A stretch of 64,000 nucleotides of DNA from Eriocheir sinensis (taxonomy: Eukaryota; Arthropoda; Malacostraca; Decapoda; Varunidae), in assembly GCF_024679095.1 (NCBI RefSeq), contig NC_066553.1, forward strand, positions 4,399,988 through 4,463,987, in the 5' to 3' direction. A program made the translations under genes and the position numbers. Position 1 is the stretch's first letter. Each line of letters opens with the position of its first letter. The notes below the pieces were generated by a model. It was not told the DNA's origin. It saw only the letters and a list, made by a program, of their open reading frames with translations, and made no database searches. Shown here one piece after another: positions 12,726 through 25,819 of the stretch.

Positions 12726-13000
12726 AGTATTACAACTAACCAAACTAATTAGCATGGAACTCCAGTCTATTATCTTTATTTTATGGGTATGCGCTACATT
12801 CCACCACCCTTATATTCCACAGATACACCTTTCATGCTAATCTTGTATCCTTACTTTCCATCTTGATCGCTTTCATGCATCTTTCCTCACCCATTTCTCG
12901 TTTATAAATCAGCATATGACCTCGATCTCTTGTCCCTCAATCGCCGGATAAGAATTAAGAAGCGTTGAGAGGTAGCTATAGGTGGCCTGTAGGTATAGGA

Positions 13001-13049
13001 CCACAGAGTTATATAGGTACTATATTATATATAGTATATAACTCTGTGG
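13001..13049. repeat. Near-perfect hairpin
   Basis: CCACAGAGTTATATA pairs with an inverted copy about 20 bases later, with an AT-rich loop. It may be a tiny foldback element. Confidence 0.7.
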
Positions 13050-13064
13050 GTAGGACCGTGTGAA

Positions 13065-13345
13065 GGTAACGTGCGACAATCATAATTTCCACTCACATAT
13101 AGAATATACTGATAATTAAATTTTAGATGACAAGTTTAATTGAATAACGTCATTTGTGTGAATGGGAGGGAGGAAGGGGAGAGGAGGAGGATATAGCTTT
13201 TCTTAGGCAGAAACCGAGTACGACAATCATTTAACGTTGATTTATTCCTCCCACTCGTATGTAGAATAGAGAGTTTTAGATGATAACTTTGATTGAATAC
13301 CATCATTAAGGGTGGGGGGGGAAGGATAGCGTTTAAGAGCAGAAA
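13065..13345. repeat. Two diverged tandem copies, ~145 bp
   Basis: The GCGACAATCAT, CACTCACATATAGAAT, TTTTAGATGACAA and AATAACGTCAT series at 13070-13150 recurs at 13220-13305 with substitutions, and each copy ends in a G-rich run. Confidence 0.65.
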
Positions 13346-13608
13346 ACGATAAATACAATGCTCTGAGTACGATAATGTGGCAAGTCGGATTGGCGGGCGG
13401 ATGGCGAGGAACCCAAACAGTGACGTGTCCCGCGCCGCGCCACCCACGACGTGCTGCTGAGTTGCTATTTCCTTGATAACGGAACAACCACCCGCAGAAG
13501 GCACGGCAGAGAGTAATCAAGGTATACGAGGATCAGGCTGGTGTAGTGTTAAGCCGCGGAGACGTGTAATAGTCCTGTCCGAGGCCTGCCGGGTGGTGAC
13601 GTGCCGGT

Positions 13609-14205
13609 GTGGGTTTGACAGGAGTGGTGTTGGCAGAGGTCACACAGGGGAGAGGACACCCGGGTCACATCTCTTGTCACTCCGGCGGTTATTTAGCAGA
13701 CTTAAGCGTTCTGCCCTAGCCTGCAAGGTAGTGATAGCGAAGAGAGGGGCCTCAAACCTCATCGACGGTAAATGGTATGACATGGTGGGTTTGACAGGAG
13801 TGGTGTTGGCAGAGGTCATACAGGGTAGAGGACACCGGGTCACATCTCTAGTCACTCCGGTGGTTATTTAGCAGACTTAAGCGTTCTGCCCTAGCCTGCA
13901 AGGTAGTGTTATCAACAGTAAACGGTAAATGGTATGACATGGTGGGTTTGACAGTTGTGGTGTTGGCAGAGGTCACACAGGATAGAGGTCACCGGGTCAC
14001 ATCTCTAGTCACTCCGGCGGTTATTTAGTTGACTTAAGCGTTCTGCCCTAGCCTGCAAGGTAGTGATAGCGGAGAGGGGCCTCAAACCTCATCAACGGTA
14101 AATGGTATGACATGGTGGGTTTGACAGTTGTGGTGTTGGCAGAGGTCACACCGGGGAAAGGACACCAGGTAGATATCTATAATTACTCTGGCTGTTATTT
14201 GTGGT
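13609..14205 (+). repeat. Tandem array, 3.5 units of 157-176 bp, upstream of phosphomannomutase
   Basis: Units start with GTGGGTTTGACAG at 13609, 13785, 13942 and 14115. Each carries GTTGGCAGAGGTCA, CACATCTCT, CACTCCGGCGGTTATTT and GCGTTCTGCCCTAGCCTGC. Spacing differs by small internal deletions and the last unit is partial. The array lies 0.7 kb upstream of the start codon. Confidence 0.9.
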
Positions 14206-14880
14206 TTATGTCAGACACACTATGGATTTCAGGATACTAATTTCTCCCTGGATGATTTTTCCAATGAAGATCCTTGTCAGAGTAAAACGGTAATTGTCTA
14301 GTTTTACACCCGTCACACTGCGGCGTTGGGTAAATGTGTAGTTTAGCTCTGTCACATCATACCATATTCACCTTCATATGGTTAAAGGGCATGTATTTTT
14401 GCTCTTTAACTATTGTATGAAGGCATATTTGGTATTTAAAGGTGGCACAGCTGAAGTACACATTTACCTGGAGTTTGACACATTTTTCTGACATACTGTT
14501 GTACCATTCATCTTTCTTCATAACCTTTCACTATGGATATGGCTAAATGGGGGTTGAGAGGATACAAAGATTCCCCTTCCCTGTTAGGAGATTTTAGGTC
14601 TGGGTAGATTATAATAAAGGGGGGTTAAAAGGGGTTGAAGCTCCACCCTTGAGGAGTGGACACTATGGTACAAGTGGATTTTGGCAAGTCTTTACAGTCA
14701 GGTCACTATTTATTTTGAAAGGAATGTTAGGGTGCCAAGACACATTCAATTTGCAGTGACATGAAAGGTAATGGACAGTTTATTCACAGGGTGCCATTCA
14801 GCTGTTGACCCCCACATTAATAAGCTAAAGAGGAAGAGGAAGGAGAGATCTGAGCTGTTCCTGACCCCAGCACCACAAAT
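14206..14880 (+). other. Upstream region of phosphomannomutase
   Basis: Unique AT-rich sequence ending in a short purine-rich leader directly before the ATG. No clear TATA or initiator was identified, and an upstream non-coding exon cannot be excluded. Confidence 0.4.
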
Positions 14881-17800
14881 ATGGCACGGATACCCGACAC
14901 TCTCTGCCTGTTTGACGTGGACGGCACACTCACGCTGCCTCGAAAGGTGAGTATCAAGATGCCTCTAGAACAGTTTTGGAATAATCTTTTGGAATTTTTT
15001 ATCACTTAGATTTAGGGAGCTGTAATTTGGGGGCTTTCTTTTCCCTCATTGCTCTTTGTTTACCTTTGCTTCCTCAGATGTAAAAGAAAAAAAAAATAAG
15101 AAAAAACTTGCATTGAGGATAAGGGTAAGGTTGGTTTTTCCTTCCTCAGAATGCTGCAGTATAAATATGTTTGCCGTCCTAAATAAAAACATTAGTAAAT
15201 CAATCTATTAGGCAGTCAGTTAATTTCATTCAGCTCCTTGATCACTACCCATATATAAATACCCAGCTTCACTATATGTTCCTGCTGTTTTTTGTACATT
15301 TCGTCTCCCCATTCTTTACCGTACAGTGCCCTGAAGCCGTCTATCCTTATGTAATCTTAATGTTTCTTTAGGTATGGGGTTGGCTTCTCCTACCTGGTAA
15401 TGTTTCAATATTGATATGTTTCCTATTTGTACACACCATTCCAATAAGCACTTACATCAGGAAAAATTCTACTTGGGAAAACTAAATGTAAATATAAAAG
15501 ATTTAATATACTAAAGAAAGAGAGACTGATCAACATTTTTTAGTTTTATACTGTTTTGTTTTTATATTGAATTTATGATGAAAGCTTAAATGTTGTAAAA
15601 AAAGATTAATGAACATTTTTTTAGTTTTACCATAGTAGATTTTATTTTTGTTTCTCAGTCCAATTTTCTATGTTAGTTTTTCCCCAGTGATATGAGTACT
15701 AGTTGGAATTGGCAAACATCCCCAAACTACCATGGATGAGATGATGCCAGTATTGTAGAGAAAGTGCTTGTTGGTTTTATCTTCTCAATCTCCTTCCAGA
15801 AAATTGAGCCCCACATGTCAGAGTTTATGTACAAGATGAAGGAGAAGGTGACGATTGGCCTGGTTGGCGGCTCGGATTTGACCAAGATAGCAGAGCAGAT
15901 GGGCGGCTTGGAGGGTGAGGCTGCAGTGGAAAGGGTGGTGGCTGGAAGTGTCTGAAAGATGCACAAACTGGCCTCCTTCATGTTATTAGGATTTGGCATG
16001 AAGTTGCATTTGTGTTGGCTGTAATTGTAGCCTTCACACTAGTTGATGTTGACAGTGAAAAGAATAAGACTGAAGCATAGAAATGATAGGTAGGAAAAGA
16101 AGGAGGGAGGGAGAAAATAAAGGGATGGAAGGCTATTTTCTTTATACAGTCACTGAGCAGAGTATTTGATTAGTTTATTTTTTATTCTAGTCTTCATGCA
16201 GTTTGCAGTGACTGATTTTATATTTGATACATCATTGACAGCTCAGAAGTTGGCCAGTTTCTGTTTCTCAGATTTCTAAGCATAGTTAAAAGGAGACATT
16301 GGGAATGATGTTCAACAGTTGTCATTCTAGATATGTAATTTTTATTTTTTGCCTCTATTTTCTCATTTTTTATCATCACTCATTGTTAACAGTTGAAGTG
16401 TTGAGATAAAAATCTTGGCCATGATCTTGTGAGAATTGTGCAATAATATGTATCTTTATCTTTCAGCACTCATGAAGTTTGAATATGTGTTTGCTGAGAA
16501 TGGTTTGGTGGCTTACAAGAATGGTCAACTTCTCAAGAAAGAGGTAAGGCTTTTTTTCAGTTTTCAGGTGCAGTATGTTAGGGTTACCTTCATGAGGGTG
16601 AAGGGTTGGATCTGCTCCCATGCAAATTTAATATTCTCATTAAAAGGAACAGTTGGAATTATTTGTTTTATGGCCTCTTAAAGTGCCCCAACTAATTTAT
16701 ATTTAGAGATTTTGCATCACTGAGGAAGTAATGCCAAATTTATGCTAAATCATTATATCTAACACATATTTTTAGTCTCATTTGGAGCTGTCAACATCCT
16801 GACAAGGGGTAACAGTGATATTTTTGTTTAGTTGTCTTTTTGATAATTCTCTTCCTAAAAGCCTTACTTTTAATTCCTTTCCCCACATGTTCTTCCACTC
16901 ACTTTGTTTATTCACTCTTCCGTTCCCTTACAGAGCATCCAAAGCCACATGGGGGAGGAGAAGCTACAGACATTCATCAACTTTGCCCTGCGGTACATGT
17001 CGTCCCTGACGCTGCCTGTCAAGCGTGGCACCTTCATAGAATTCAGGAACGGCCTGATCAACGTGTGTCCCGTGGGCCGCAGCTGCTCACAGGAGGAGCG
17101 GGACCAGTTTGGGGAATATGACAAGGTATGGCGAAGGTTTTTGTTTGGACTTAGCGCTTAGGTTGGCATGTGTGAATGTGGAGAGCTGCCATTTTTTTCC
17201 TCACCAGCATTTATGGTATCAGCACCTTGCTACTATTACATCCTCAGTCTCTTTCTACCTGCTTCAAGCATAGTGTATAATGTCTCCCTTGAAATGTCTG
17301 GACCCTGATTTAATAAGTTTTCTGGATCTTGGTCTTCGTATGTGATAAATTTTAGTAAATAATAATATCTTACTTACTTATGTGAAAGGAAAGAAATTAA
17401 TCTATCAATAGTTCTGTTTAGGATTGGCAGTGTTGCTTTGTGATGAATAACAGTATGCTTAATTGCTTTTAGAATAACTGTCATATCCAACATTCAGTAT
17501 TTCAAATAGGATCAGTGGATTTATGATAACATTACTTTGTCAAAATAGGTACAATGAAGTGTCCTTTGCCGGCACTGGAACGTTGGATATCCCCACCATG
17601 GACAGCACAGCCCTGAGTACCTGTTTGTTCATTTCAGGTTCATCATGTCAGGGAGAAGTTTGTGAAAGCCTTGGAAGCAGAGTTTCCTGACTCAGGCTTG
17701 GTGTTTTCCATTGGTGAGTTGGAGGCTTATCTCAGCATTTTGTATCAGTTTTGTGTATTACCTATGGGAAATAAGTATTTGGTGACTGTCATTTGTAGCT

Positions 17801-20218
17801 GTATTTTCTCATCATTATGCTTCTGTGATGTAGTGGTCAGCACCCCTGGCTATGAATATGGTCCTGGGTTAGATCCCAGCTGGAGCAGTCAGCATACAAC
17901 TTACCCAGCTGTTCATCCTCCCCTTTGGGCTGGTTAAAAAATGAGTACCTTGGAAACCTGGGAAAGGTAAACTGTGGTAACTTGGATGTCACACTGGCTG
18001 TCTCAAAGTAATGGTTTCTTGTCATCCACAGGCTCAAAGGTCAAAAATGATGCAGATGATTGTCGACACACATTCAGTGTAGCATATACCTCCAACCTAT
18101 ACTTTACTCTTTTTCGTATGGGGACTACAGTGACAGTAACCCAGGCCCAATATAACATACAAAAGGAAACCCTCGAAGACAAAGTGAATACTGATTTGAG
18201 AAGTTGCCATGGTAGTCATCCTATTAGAACCTCCACAAAATTTTGAGCCCCAGTGTCCCCACAACTTTTAATCCTTCTCTGTTTCTTATCTAGTGTCGAT
18301 ATATTACTTCTTATTGTTAAAATGGGGCACAAGGTCAAAGTACCAGACAAGTATGTATTTGTAGCTTTAGTCTTAAGCTGCATTTTACTATTTAGTATTC
18401 ATATGCTTTGTAGTAGGAAGTCAGTATGAGGCAAAGTGAACAAAAAAGTATCTGATATGTTGCTTTAGTAAAATAAGAGGTGAAGCAATTATTCATTGGA
18501 GGATAAAGGGCAAGAACTAAACCAAAAATATTTAAAAATGCTTACAATATGCAACTCCTACAATGAATAATGTTTGTGTCTGTGAAAAGTAGTTATGAGA
18601 GAAATTGCTTTAGTTGTGTCGTATGTTTGTGTGTATGTCTGTGTTGTGTGTTCTTTGATGACCTGAACTGATGACTTTCCTTATGCTATGACTACATGTC
18701 TCACTGTTGTTGTATTCTATGACCTGAAATGATCAGTGTTAATGACCCCCATTGTGCTGTGGTTGAGTGTGTGTTATGAGTCTTGATGGCCTGAACTAAT
18801 GATGTCTAAATTGGTGTGGGTGAGGCTGACATTGTTTATATCTTCATCCCCAGGTGGCCAGATCAGCTTTGATGTGTTCCCCAAGGGCTGGGACAAGACA
18901 TTCTGTTTACGATATGTCGAAAACGACTTCAAGGTGAGTAGCAAGTATTTCATGTGTCAGTAGAAATGTAGGTTTACTGTATCTGCTACTAACATGTGTA
19001 GTGTTGTAGTGTAGTTCAAATGGAAAAGATCAAATAATGGATCTTTTTTGTTGATATATGTGTATGTAGTTGGGTTCTTCATCCTTATGTAGTGTATTTA
19101 ATCATAGTAAAACCTTCTCAGCCAAACAACCCTCTGCATTACATTCTATTATCAAGGTCCAATCCATCTCTAATTCACACAACACTACATTGTAAAAGTA
19201 AATCATTTGGGTCCAGGGAACTACCAATTGTGATTTTGATTGATGTACTGTTGTGCTGGTCCAAGAAGACCACTGACCACTAAGTTCTTTGTTGAGTTTG
19301 AAGGACATCTCTGAGACACCCCATGGCCTGTAACACATAAAGAAAGAAATAGTAACACAAGAATAGAGGAGCATAAGGAGTCTACAGGAGGTTCCTTGAC
19401 CCACACAATGCAGCTCCTCTAAAGCCAGGGAGAGGGACTGGAAGCAGATAAAGGGATAGAGCTATATTCTAGATTTCTTTATACAGCCATTCTCAAAACA
19501 GTTTCCCATTATCAAGCCTCTATGCCATGCTTATTACCAAGCCTCCCTGCCATGCTTATTACCAAGCCTCCCTGCCATGCTTATTACCAAGCCTCCCTGC
19601 CATGCTTATTACCAAGCTAACCTACCATCTGTGTTAGCATAATTATTACCAAGCCAACCTGCAATGCTTATTACCAAACAATGCTGCCATGCTTATTACC
19701 AAGCCTCCCTGCCATGGTTATTACCAAGCTAACCTGCCATCTGTTTTACCATTTCCATGGCATGCTTATTACCAAGCCAACTTGCAATGCTTATTAGCAA
19801 ACCTTGCTGCCATGGTTATTACCAAGCCATCCTGCCATGCTTATTACCATCTCTCTGATCTTATTACTAGTAGCACAGAGCAGTGACTCACTTCTAGAAA
19901 CAAAATACAGGCTGCTGCAAAACACAGTAACAAAGGGCACTGCTGAATGTGGCAGGAACTTTCCAAGAGTGTTCATTTTAATAACATGAAAACAATAATG
20001 AAAACAAATAAGGTCAACTCATAGCTTCACTCTTGGCAGTGTAGGAGAACTTGACACTTTCTTTTGTACTGCAGACGATTCACTTCTTTGGGGACAAGAC
20101 AGACAAGGGTGGCAATGACCACGAGATATACGAGGACTCGCGCACCGTGGGGCACAAGGTCACCTCCCCGGACGACACCAAAGTGCAGCTGCAGAAGGTG
20201 TTGGGGGTGGAATGCTAG
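14881..20218 (+). CDS. PMM2: Phosphomannomutase (PMM2-type), seven exons, complete
   Basis: Exons: 14881-14946, 15800-15914, 16467-16543, 16934-17125, 17638-17713, 18854-18933 and 20075-20218 (stop TAG). They total 750 nt and 249 residues, close to the family's ~246. All junctions are GT-AG and in phase. The enzyme is cytosolic and converts mannose-6-phosphate to mannose-1-phosphate for GDP-mannose and N-glycan synthesis. Seen: HAD motif I FDVDGTLT (residues 11-18, nucleophile Asp12, acid/base Asp14), [19 protein letters not shown], the cap-domain [10 protein letters not shown] and GRSCSQEER phosphosugar-binding segment (about 117-142), [15 protein letters not shown], and the Mg-binding loop [18 protein letters not shown]. 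The start is the first ATG, six codons ahead of the conserved core. No missing catalytic residue was seen. PMM1 versus PMM2 paralogy is inferred from overall similarity. Confidence 0.95.
17822..18030 (+). repeat. tRNA-derived SINE in phosphomannomutase intron 5
   Basis: GTAGTGGTCAGC fits an A box and GGGTTAGATCCC a B box, about 35 bases apart. A non-tRNA body follows (CCCTTTGGGCTGGTTAAAAA). This is pol III SINE architecture in sense orientation. Confidence 0.6.
19340..19435 (-). repeat. LINE 3'-tail remnant
   Basis: GAGCATAAGGAGTCTACAGG and ATGCAGCTCCT match, inverted, the tail of the LINE at 9834-9915. Low identity. Confidence 0.4.
19509..19860 (+). repeat. 25-bp minisatellite in phosphomannomutase intron 6
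   Basis: About 14 imperfect units of TTATTACCAAGCC plus TCCCTGCCATGC. The first four or five are nearly identical; later units show small insertions. Confidence 0.9.
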
Positions 20219-21060
20219 CTGGGTCCTACCACTGTGACTAGCAGCTCTTTGTCTTGGCATCGGTGGGGCCGGGGAGCATTGTGGTGCCTTGGAACACTTA
20301 TTATTAGCTGGTGTCTGAGTGCCTTTGTCATCTTTGTCAAAGTAATAATTTTCAACAGAGCTGGGCATTTTGTTTCCCCCATCAAGGATGCAAGGATTGG
20401 TAAGGTCTGTTATCCTCAGGACATCAGTATGAACATTATATCTAAGGAATGCCATGCTGTTTTCACTACTTACTATGTTCAGAGCACTGTTATTATCTAA
20501 CAAGGCTCATTGTTTTGTTTTATCTTAAACAAGGCAAGTGTTGGTCAGGTCTGTCTGCCATCACACCAGCACATTGGGTGAAGCACTATGGGTAATGTCC
20601 TAACTTTCCCAGCACATATTCAGTACCCCTGTGTAAGGCTCATGACCACAGATGCTGCCTCATATGTGTGTTGGACACCACATGACAGTGTGGCTCATGA
20701 CTCATTGGATCAAAAAGGTCTTGGCAGGCAACAACGGAGGCACCATGTGTTCTGAGAAAGTGTGTGCGCGTGTGTGTGGGTGCGTGTGTGTGCATGCTTG
20801 TGAACACGTTCACTCGCCACCACCAGCCCCACCCACCTGCCTCCCTTTCTTAAGGTTTATTCTCTCCCTCAGTTCTTTCATTTCTCACCTTCATCCTCCT
20901 ACAGAAAGTATTATTTTCATCTTAATTGTTTTGTATTTATGCAGTATTTTGATTTTCTAAGTTGTAGAGTATTTTCACATCATTGTTTTATTTATTGTTA
21001 TATATGGTATATCTACTTATAATTTATTTTTTGAAGTTGATTGATTAAATGAGTTTTCTT
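20219..21060 (+). other. Presumed 3' untranslated region of phosphomannomutase
   Basis: Unique T-rich sequence after the stop. ATTAAA at 21044-21049 is a candidate polyadenylation signal. No other gene was seen. Confidence 0.4.
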
Positions 21061-21916
21061 CATTGTTTACTGTAGTGTCATTCTCCACTGGCATGGTAGT
21101 CATTTCTAAAGATAGTCTTTCAGTAGAAGTCCTATTGTTTGGTTTCTCAAGAATGTAGTCCTATTAATTTGATTTGAAATGATTTATAATTTTAGAATTT
21201 GCTATGCTATATATATTATACCAATGTGCAGCTCTAGAATTTCTGAGAGGTGAGTGGTTTCATTTTGTTATATGCACAGGTGAAGTTGTGTGTTGACAGA
21301 GCTGTGAGTTGCTGTATCATGCTGGTGTCTTTTGTGGATGAGTCACATTGCAGTGGATACATGACTTTTTTTTTATTTTTCTAAGTTCAGCCCATAGCAC
21401 TGGTAGGCTTTCTTCAATGGGGCCAGGTGGTCAGCCCTCAGCCTATTAATATTGCAGGGAACTATATTTATGGTAGTGCCACATCTGGTTGGCTCATGCT
21501 GGCCCCTCTCTATCCTGTCATTGTTAGTAGCATGACTCAGACTTTCTGCACACCTGGCAGACAGTATAAATCACTTGATACACATGATTCATCAATCTTC
21601 TAATAATCACAAGAAATAGACTCCCTAGAAAACCCATGTGTGTGCACCATATAAGTAGACATTGAAGGCAGCGTATTGTATCATGCTAAGATGAGGGTGC
21701 ACTTAGGATAGCTGTTCTAAGTGCTCTAAGTGTCTTCATATCTTCAGCATAAACAGTAGGCTGGTTGTCATGTCTTCTCTTAAGGTGTGAAGGTGTGGAG
21801 TTTCTAGGCAGATTTTCTATTATCTGTACATTGTGGAGATTTTTATGTCTCCTTGATACATTGAGTTGTGACTAGTGTGCACATCCTCCTAAATATTGTC
21901 TGTACATTGATACTAC
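21061..21916. other. Intergenic, nothing recognised
   Basis: AT-rich unique sequence without coding, RNA or repeat signal that I can support. Confidence 0.4.
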
Positions 21917-22175
21917 TTAACCCGGTAGCAGCGCCGGGCCAAATTTGTGGCTTTACCGTGTAGCAGCGACGGGCCAAATCTGTGGCTTCACCGTGTAGCA
22001 GCGACGGGCCAAATTTGTGCCATGATATAAACACCCCAAAAATAGATGATACATAAACTGATCACAAATGCTTTGATATATATTATGAAATGGTTTGTGT
22101 GAGGGGTGATTTTTTCTCACTTTTCTCGCTTAGAGGGACCATTAAGAAACATGATCCCTGCTGCTACCAGGTTAA
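21917..22175 (+). mobile_element. piggyBac-like MITE (TTAA-flanked), copy 1
   Basis: TTAA on both sides. Termini CCCGGTAGCAGCG and the inverted CTGCTACCAGG. The left end carries three iterations of a GTAGCAGCG...CGGGCCAAAT unit (~38 bp). The interior is AT-rich with no frame. TTAA duplication plus CCC ends is the piggyBac signature. Confidence 0.8.
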
Positions 22176-22259
22176 ATGAGGCAGCCAGAGGAGGAGAAGG
22201 GACATAAGGGACAAAGCTATTTTTTTCTAATTTGCACTAAGAAAGCCAATAATTCTATA

Positions 22260-23720
22260 TACTTCTTCATGCTCAGATGCAGACACAGTTGTTTCTTTTC
22301 ATCCATAACTAGTGAATCTTTGCCTTGTCCTCAACTGTGTATGGGCAGAAAGGAAGAGGAAAAATGTAGTTCTACACACCTCAGGAAAAAACAGAAACAA
22401 GCAAAAAGTAAAGGAAAAGCAACCTTGTATATGGCATTCTGAGGGTCACTGTATCCTAGTTTTTCCTGTGATGTGTTGCTTGTCTTTCCCAGTGCATACT
22501 AGGATAAAATGAGTCTGTCCCTTACGCCTCTTCTCCTCCAGACACCCCAAATATGCTCTCCCTTTGGCATAATAAGTCATGGTTGTCCTGTTTATCCTTC
22601 TAACTTTTTTTTGTAAGTTGTGGTTGCTTACTTTGCCCTTGTCTTACTATCCCGGGTAATGGCTGGTCTGGACACTCTCGTAAACGCACAGCTCCACAAT
22701 TCTTGTCCTCCCCCTCCATAACACAGATTCAGGCTTGCCAAATAAGGGTTAAGTGGGGGTTAAATTGTCTGCATGTGCCACGCTTTAAGGGCAAGAAGAA
22801 GCAGATTAAAAGTGCATAATTCAGAGCGCTAAGGAGGACATTTTTTTCTCCAGTTTCTTTATGCGTGTAAACAATTGAAGGCAAGGCACGGCAGGGCAGA
22901 GGTTCACTTGCTTGGGGTAAAAAGAAAAAGCAGAACAAAAGTGCCACACAAATAATAAATGCTGTTAAGTCTGAGTGTCAAGAACTACATTTTTTCTCTC
23001 CCTTTTAGCTTGTATTCGTTTGAGGGCAAGGCCAAGATTCACTAATTAGGGGTGAAAAGAAATGACTGTGCCTGCATCCAAGCATGAAGGAGTACAAGTA
23101 TTTTCCTCTCTTTCTTTTAATCCCCCACACAGCTGAGGGCAAGGGAATGGTTTACTAATTACGGGTAAAAAAAAAAAAAAAAAGTTCCTCTTAAGTCTGA
23201 GCTTGAAGAAGTACAATATATTCTTCTCCTGGGGGTAAAGAACTACAGCCTTCCTTTCTTTTTCTACCCATACACAGTTGAGGGCAAGGGAAAGGTTCAC
23301 TAATTACGGGTAAAAGAAATGATTTAAAAGCACCTCTTAAGTCTGAGCTTGAAGTGGTAGTACAGTATTCCTCTCCTGGGGGTAGAGAACTATAGCCTTT
23401 CTCTCCCTTTTATGTCTGTACACAACTTAAAGCAAGGCAGCAGAGATCCATGTATTAAGAGACAAAAAGAAACGGTTTAAAAGTACTTGTATCTGAGCAT
23501 GAAGAACTACGACTCTTCCTCTCCTCCTCTTTTTCCTCTTTTTCTTTTGCTCATATACAGTTAAGAAGTACAATTATTTTCATCTCCTTTTCTACCCACA
23601 TACACAGTTGAAGGCAAGGCAAAGATTCACTAGTTAGGGTAAAAAGATGTAAATTAGAAGTGCAAGTCTGGCCATGAAGAAGTACGATTTTTCCTCTTCT
23701 TTTTATTATTTTAGTCAGGG
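22260..23720. repeat. Degenerate tandem family, ~130-170 bp units
   Basis: Units recur with ACACAGTTGAGGGCAAGG, GGTTCACTAATTA, GGGTAAAA and CTGAGC.TGAAGAA, for example near 22860, 23020, 23140, 23280, 23420 and 23610. A copy near 22320 is inverted. Divergence is high, so it is old. Confidence 0.65.
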
Positions 23721-24232
23721 ATGCGCCAGAGCTTGAGTTAAAGGGAGGAGGAGATTGCGCGCTTGTGTTGCTTGCGTTGCTTTGCGGAGGAGGAGTGGGG
23801 AAGAAAAAAGAGGCACACTGCATACGTCAAAATTAAGGTTATTTCTGGCGGTGACCTGATGGGTGTTGGTCCCCTTTTAAGCATCCGAGTCACACCAGGA
23901 GGAGGAGGAGGAGGAGGAAGGAGAGCAGAGCGGGGTTAATGATGCTAAGAAAGGAAGGGTTGAAAATATATATTGTGCAAGTTTGATGAATTTGTTTTGA
24001 ATCTGAGTATGAGTGCATTGTTTTTGTTTGCCATTACTGTTGTTGTTATTATTATCATTTTTATTATTGTATTTTATTTTTTTATTATCATTTGTAGTAG
24101 TGATAGTAGTTTTTTTTTGTGTGTGTTATTGTAGGTAGTGATTTAAACTATTAGAATTCATTTTTATATTTCTTTCTTAATCTTATATATCTACTTCCAT
24201 TAAATTATGCATAGAACAGATGGTGATGATGA

Positions 24233-24267
<35 letters not shown>

Positions 24268-24606
24268 GTATGTCTTATTTTTTTTTTATAATTTCAGTCA
24301 GTGATGTCATTGGCAAACTTATGGTATTAATAGTTTATGTTCATTTTAATCTCCTGTTTTGCCCTTCAAGTTTGCATACACTGAAAATAGCTTGCAAAAA
24401 TGATGGTGATGATGATGATGATAGTCATGATAATTATGGTATTGATAGTGGTGAGGAGGCTTATTACCACAACATTTTTTTTATTTATGCATTTATACAT
24501 TTCATTTTATTTTATTTTTATATATGAGTGTATTTATGGTACAGGAAAGGGGAGGAGGGAAGGGGGGGGTAGGGAGGGCAAAACTAAAGCACTAAAAAAG
24601 ATCCCT

Positions 24607-24637
<31 letters not shown>

Positions 24638-24851
24638 ACACACACACACACACTGCCCCATACAAAAGGAGGAGGCAGATTGTAAGAATATAATTGTATA
24701 GCATGTACTGTCCATGTTTATTATTATTTAGCATGACAATCGTACTACACAAACAAGCTTACATGACTATCACTGACCTCTACCTTGTCTCCTCGCGCGT
24801 TGGCCGTCGCGTGCCGCTGTGGTGCAAGGAGGCTGAGCTAGGTCCATTTAA
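23721..24851. other. AT-rich intergenic stretch with ATT and CA microsatellites
   Basis: GGA run at 23900-23925, (ATT)n at 24236-24264, and CA at 24606-24653. No gene seen. Confidence 0.5.
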
Positions 24852-25109
24852 TTAAACCGGTAGCAGCGGGGATCATGTTTCTTATTGGTCCCTCTAAGTG
24901 AGAAAAATGAGAAAAAATCATCACTCACACTAACCATTTCATAATATATATCAAAGCATTTGTGATCAGTTTATGTATCATCTATTTTTTGGGGTTTATA
25001 TCATGGCACAAATTTGGCCCGTCGCTGCTACACGGTAAAGCCACAAATTTGGCCCGTCGCTACTACACGGTAAAGCCACAAATTTGGCCCTTCGCTGCTA
25101 CCGGGTTAA
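24852..25109 (-). mobile_element. piggyBac-like MITE, copy 2 (inverted)
   Basis: TTAA at 24852 and 25106. Inverted relative to copy 1, with the same interior and three terminal iterations of the GGCCCGTCGCTGCTAC unit. Confidence 0.8.
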
Positions 25110-25596
25110 ACGTATCGGGCAGCCATTACGACTATTTTTCAAAGGTCACAGAGAAGGGTAACTGGGTTTTCATGGGTGACTTAACCGTCGTGTAAAACTA
25201 TCACTAGGATCATAAAACGGTCCATGAAAATACCAGGAACTTTTAACAGAGGCTTTTCAAACGTATCGGGCTTCCATTACGACTATTTTTCAAAGGCCAC
25301 ATAGAAAGTTAACCAGGTTTGCATGGGTGACTATCCCGTTCAAGGTGGATTTAAAAACAATCCACGGAAATCCCAGGATCTTATAACGGAGGCTTTTAAA
25401 ACATTCTTAAACGTATCGGGCTGAGATTACGACTATTTTTCAAAGGCCACAAAGAAAGTTAACCAGGTTTGCATGGGTGACTATTCCGTTTATTCAAGGT
25501 GTAGAAGTCGTGTAAAACTACCACTATCATCACATAACAGTCCATGAAAATACCAGGAACTTTTAACAGAGGCTTTTCAATCATGCATTCTTAAAT
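25108..25596 (+). repeat. Three tandem ~155-bp units related to MITE family 1
   Basis: ACGTATCGGGC starts units near 25110, 25262 and 25420. Each has TTACGACTATTTTTCAAAGG, CATGGGTGAC and AATACCAGGAACTTTTAACA-like stretches. The core resembles MITE family 1. Confidence 0.75.
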
Positions 25597-25819
25597 AGGT
25601 CGGTTACCGTCTGTATTGTAACTTTATAAGACTCTTGCTTCGCACATCAGTATTTCTAAAGGTCAAAGAGGGGATCAATTGAGTTCTAAAGAGTGTTATT
25701 TTAAGTTCACACTACCACCAGGGTCATAAAACTACTCCTGGAAATGCCCAAAACTCCTACGAAAGCCTTGTCAAATATGTGTACTTGGGCGGCGAAATGT
25801 TTAGTATATACGGCCCATA
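25597..25819 (+). repeat. MITE family 1 copy
   Basis: AAAGGTCAAAGAGGGGATCA, CACCAGGGTCATAAAACTAC, CCTTGTCAAATATGTG and a GGCGGCGAAATGTT end, terminating in CGGCCCAT. Confidence 0.75.
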
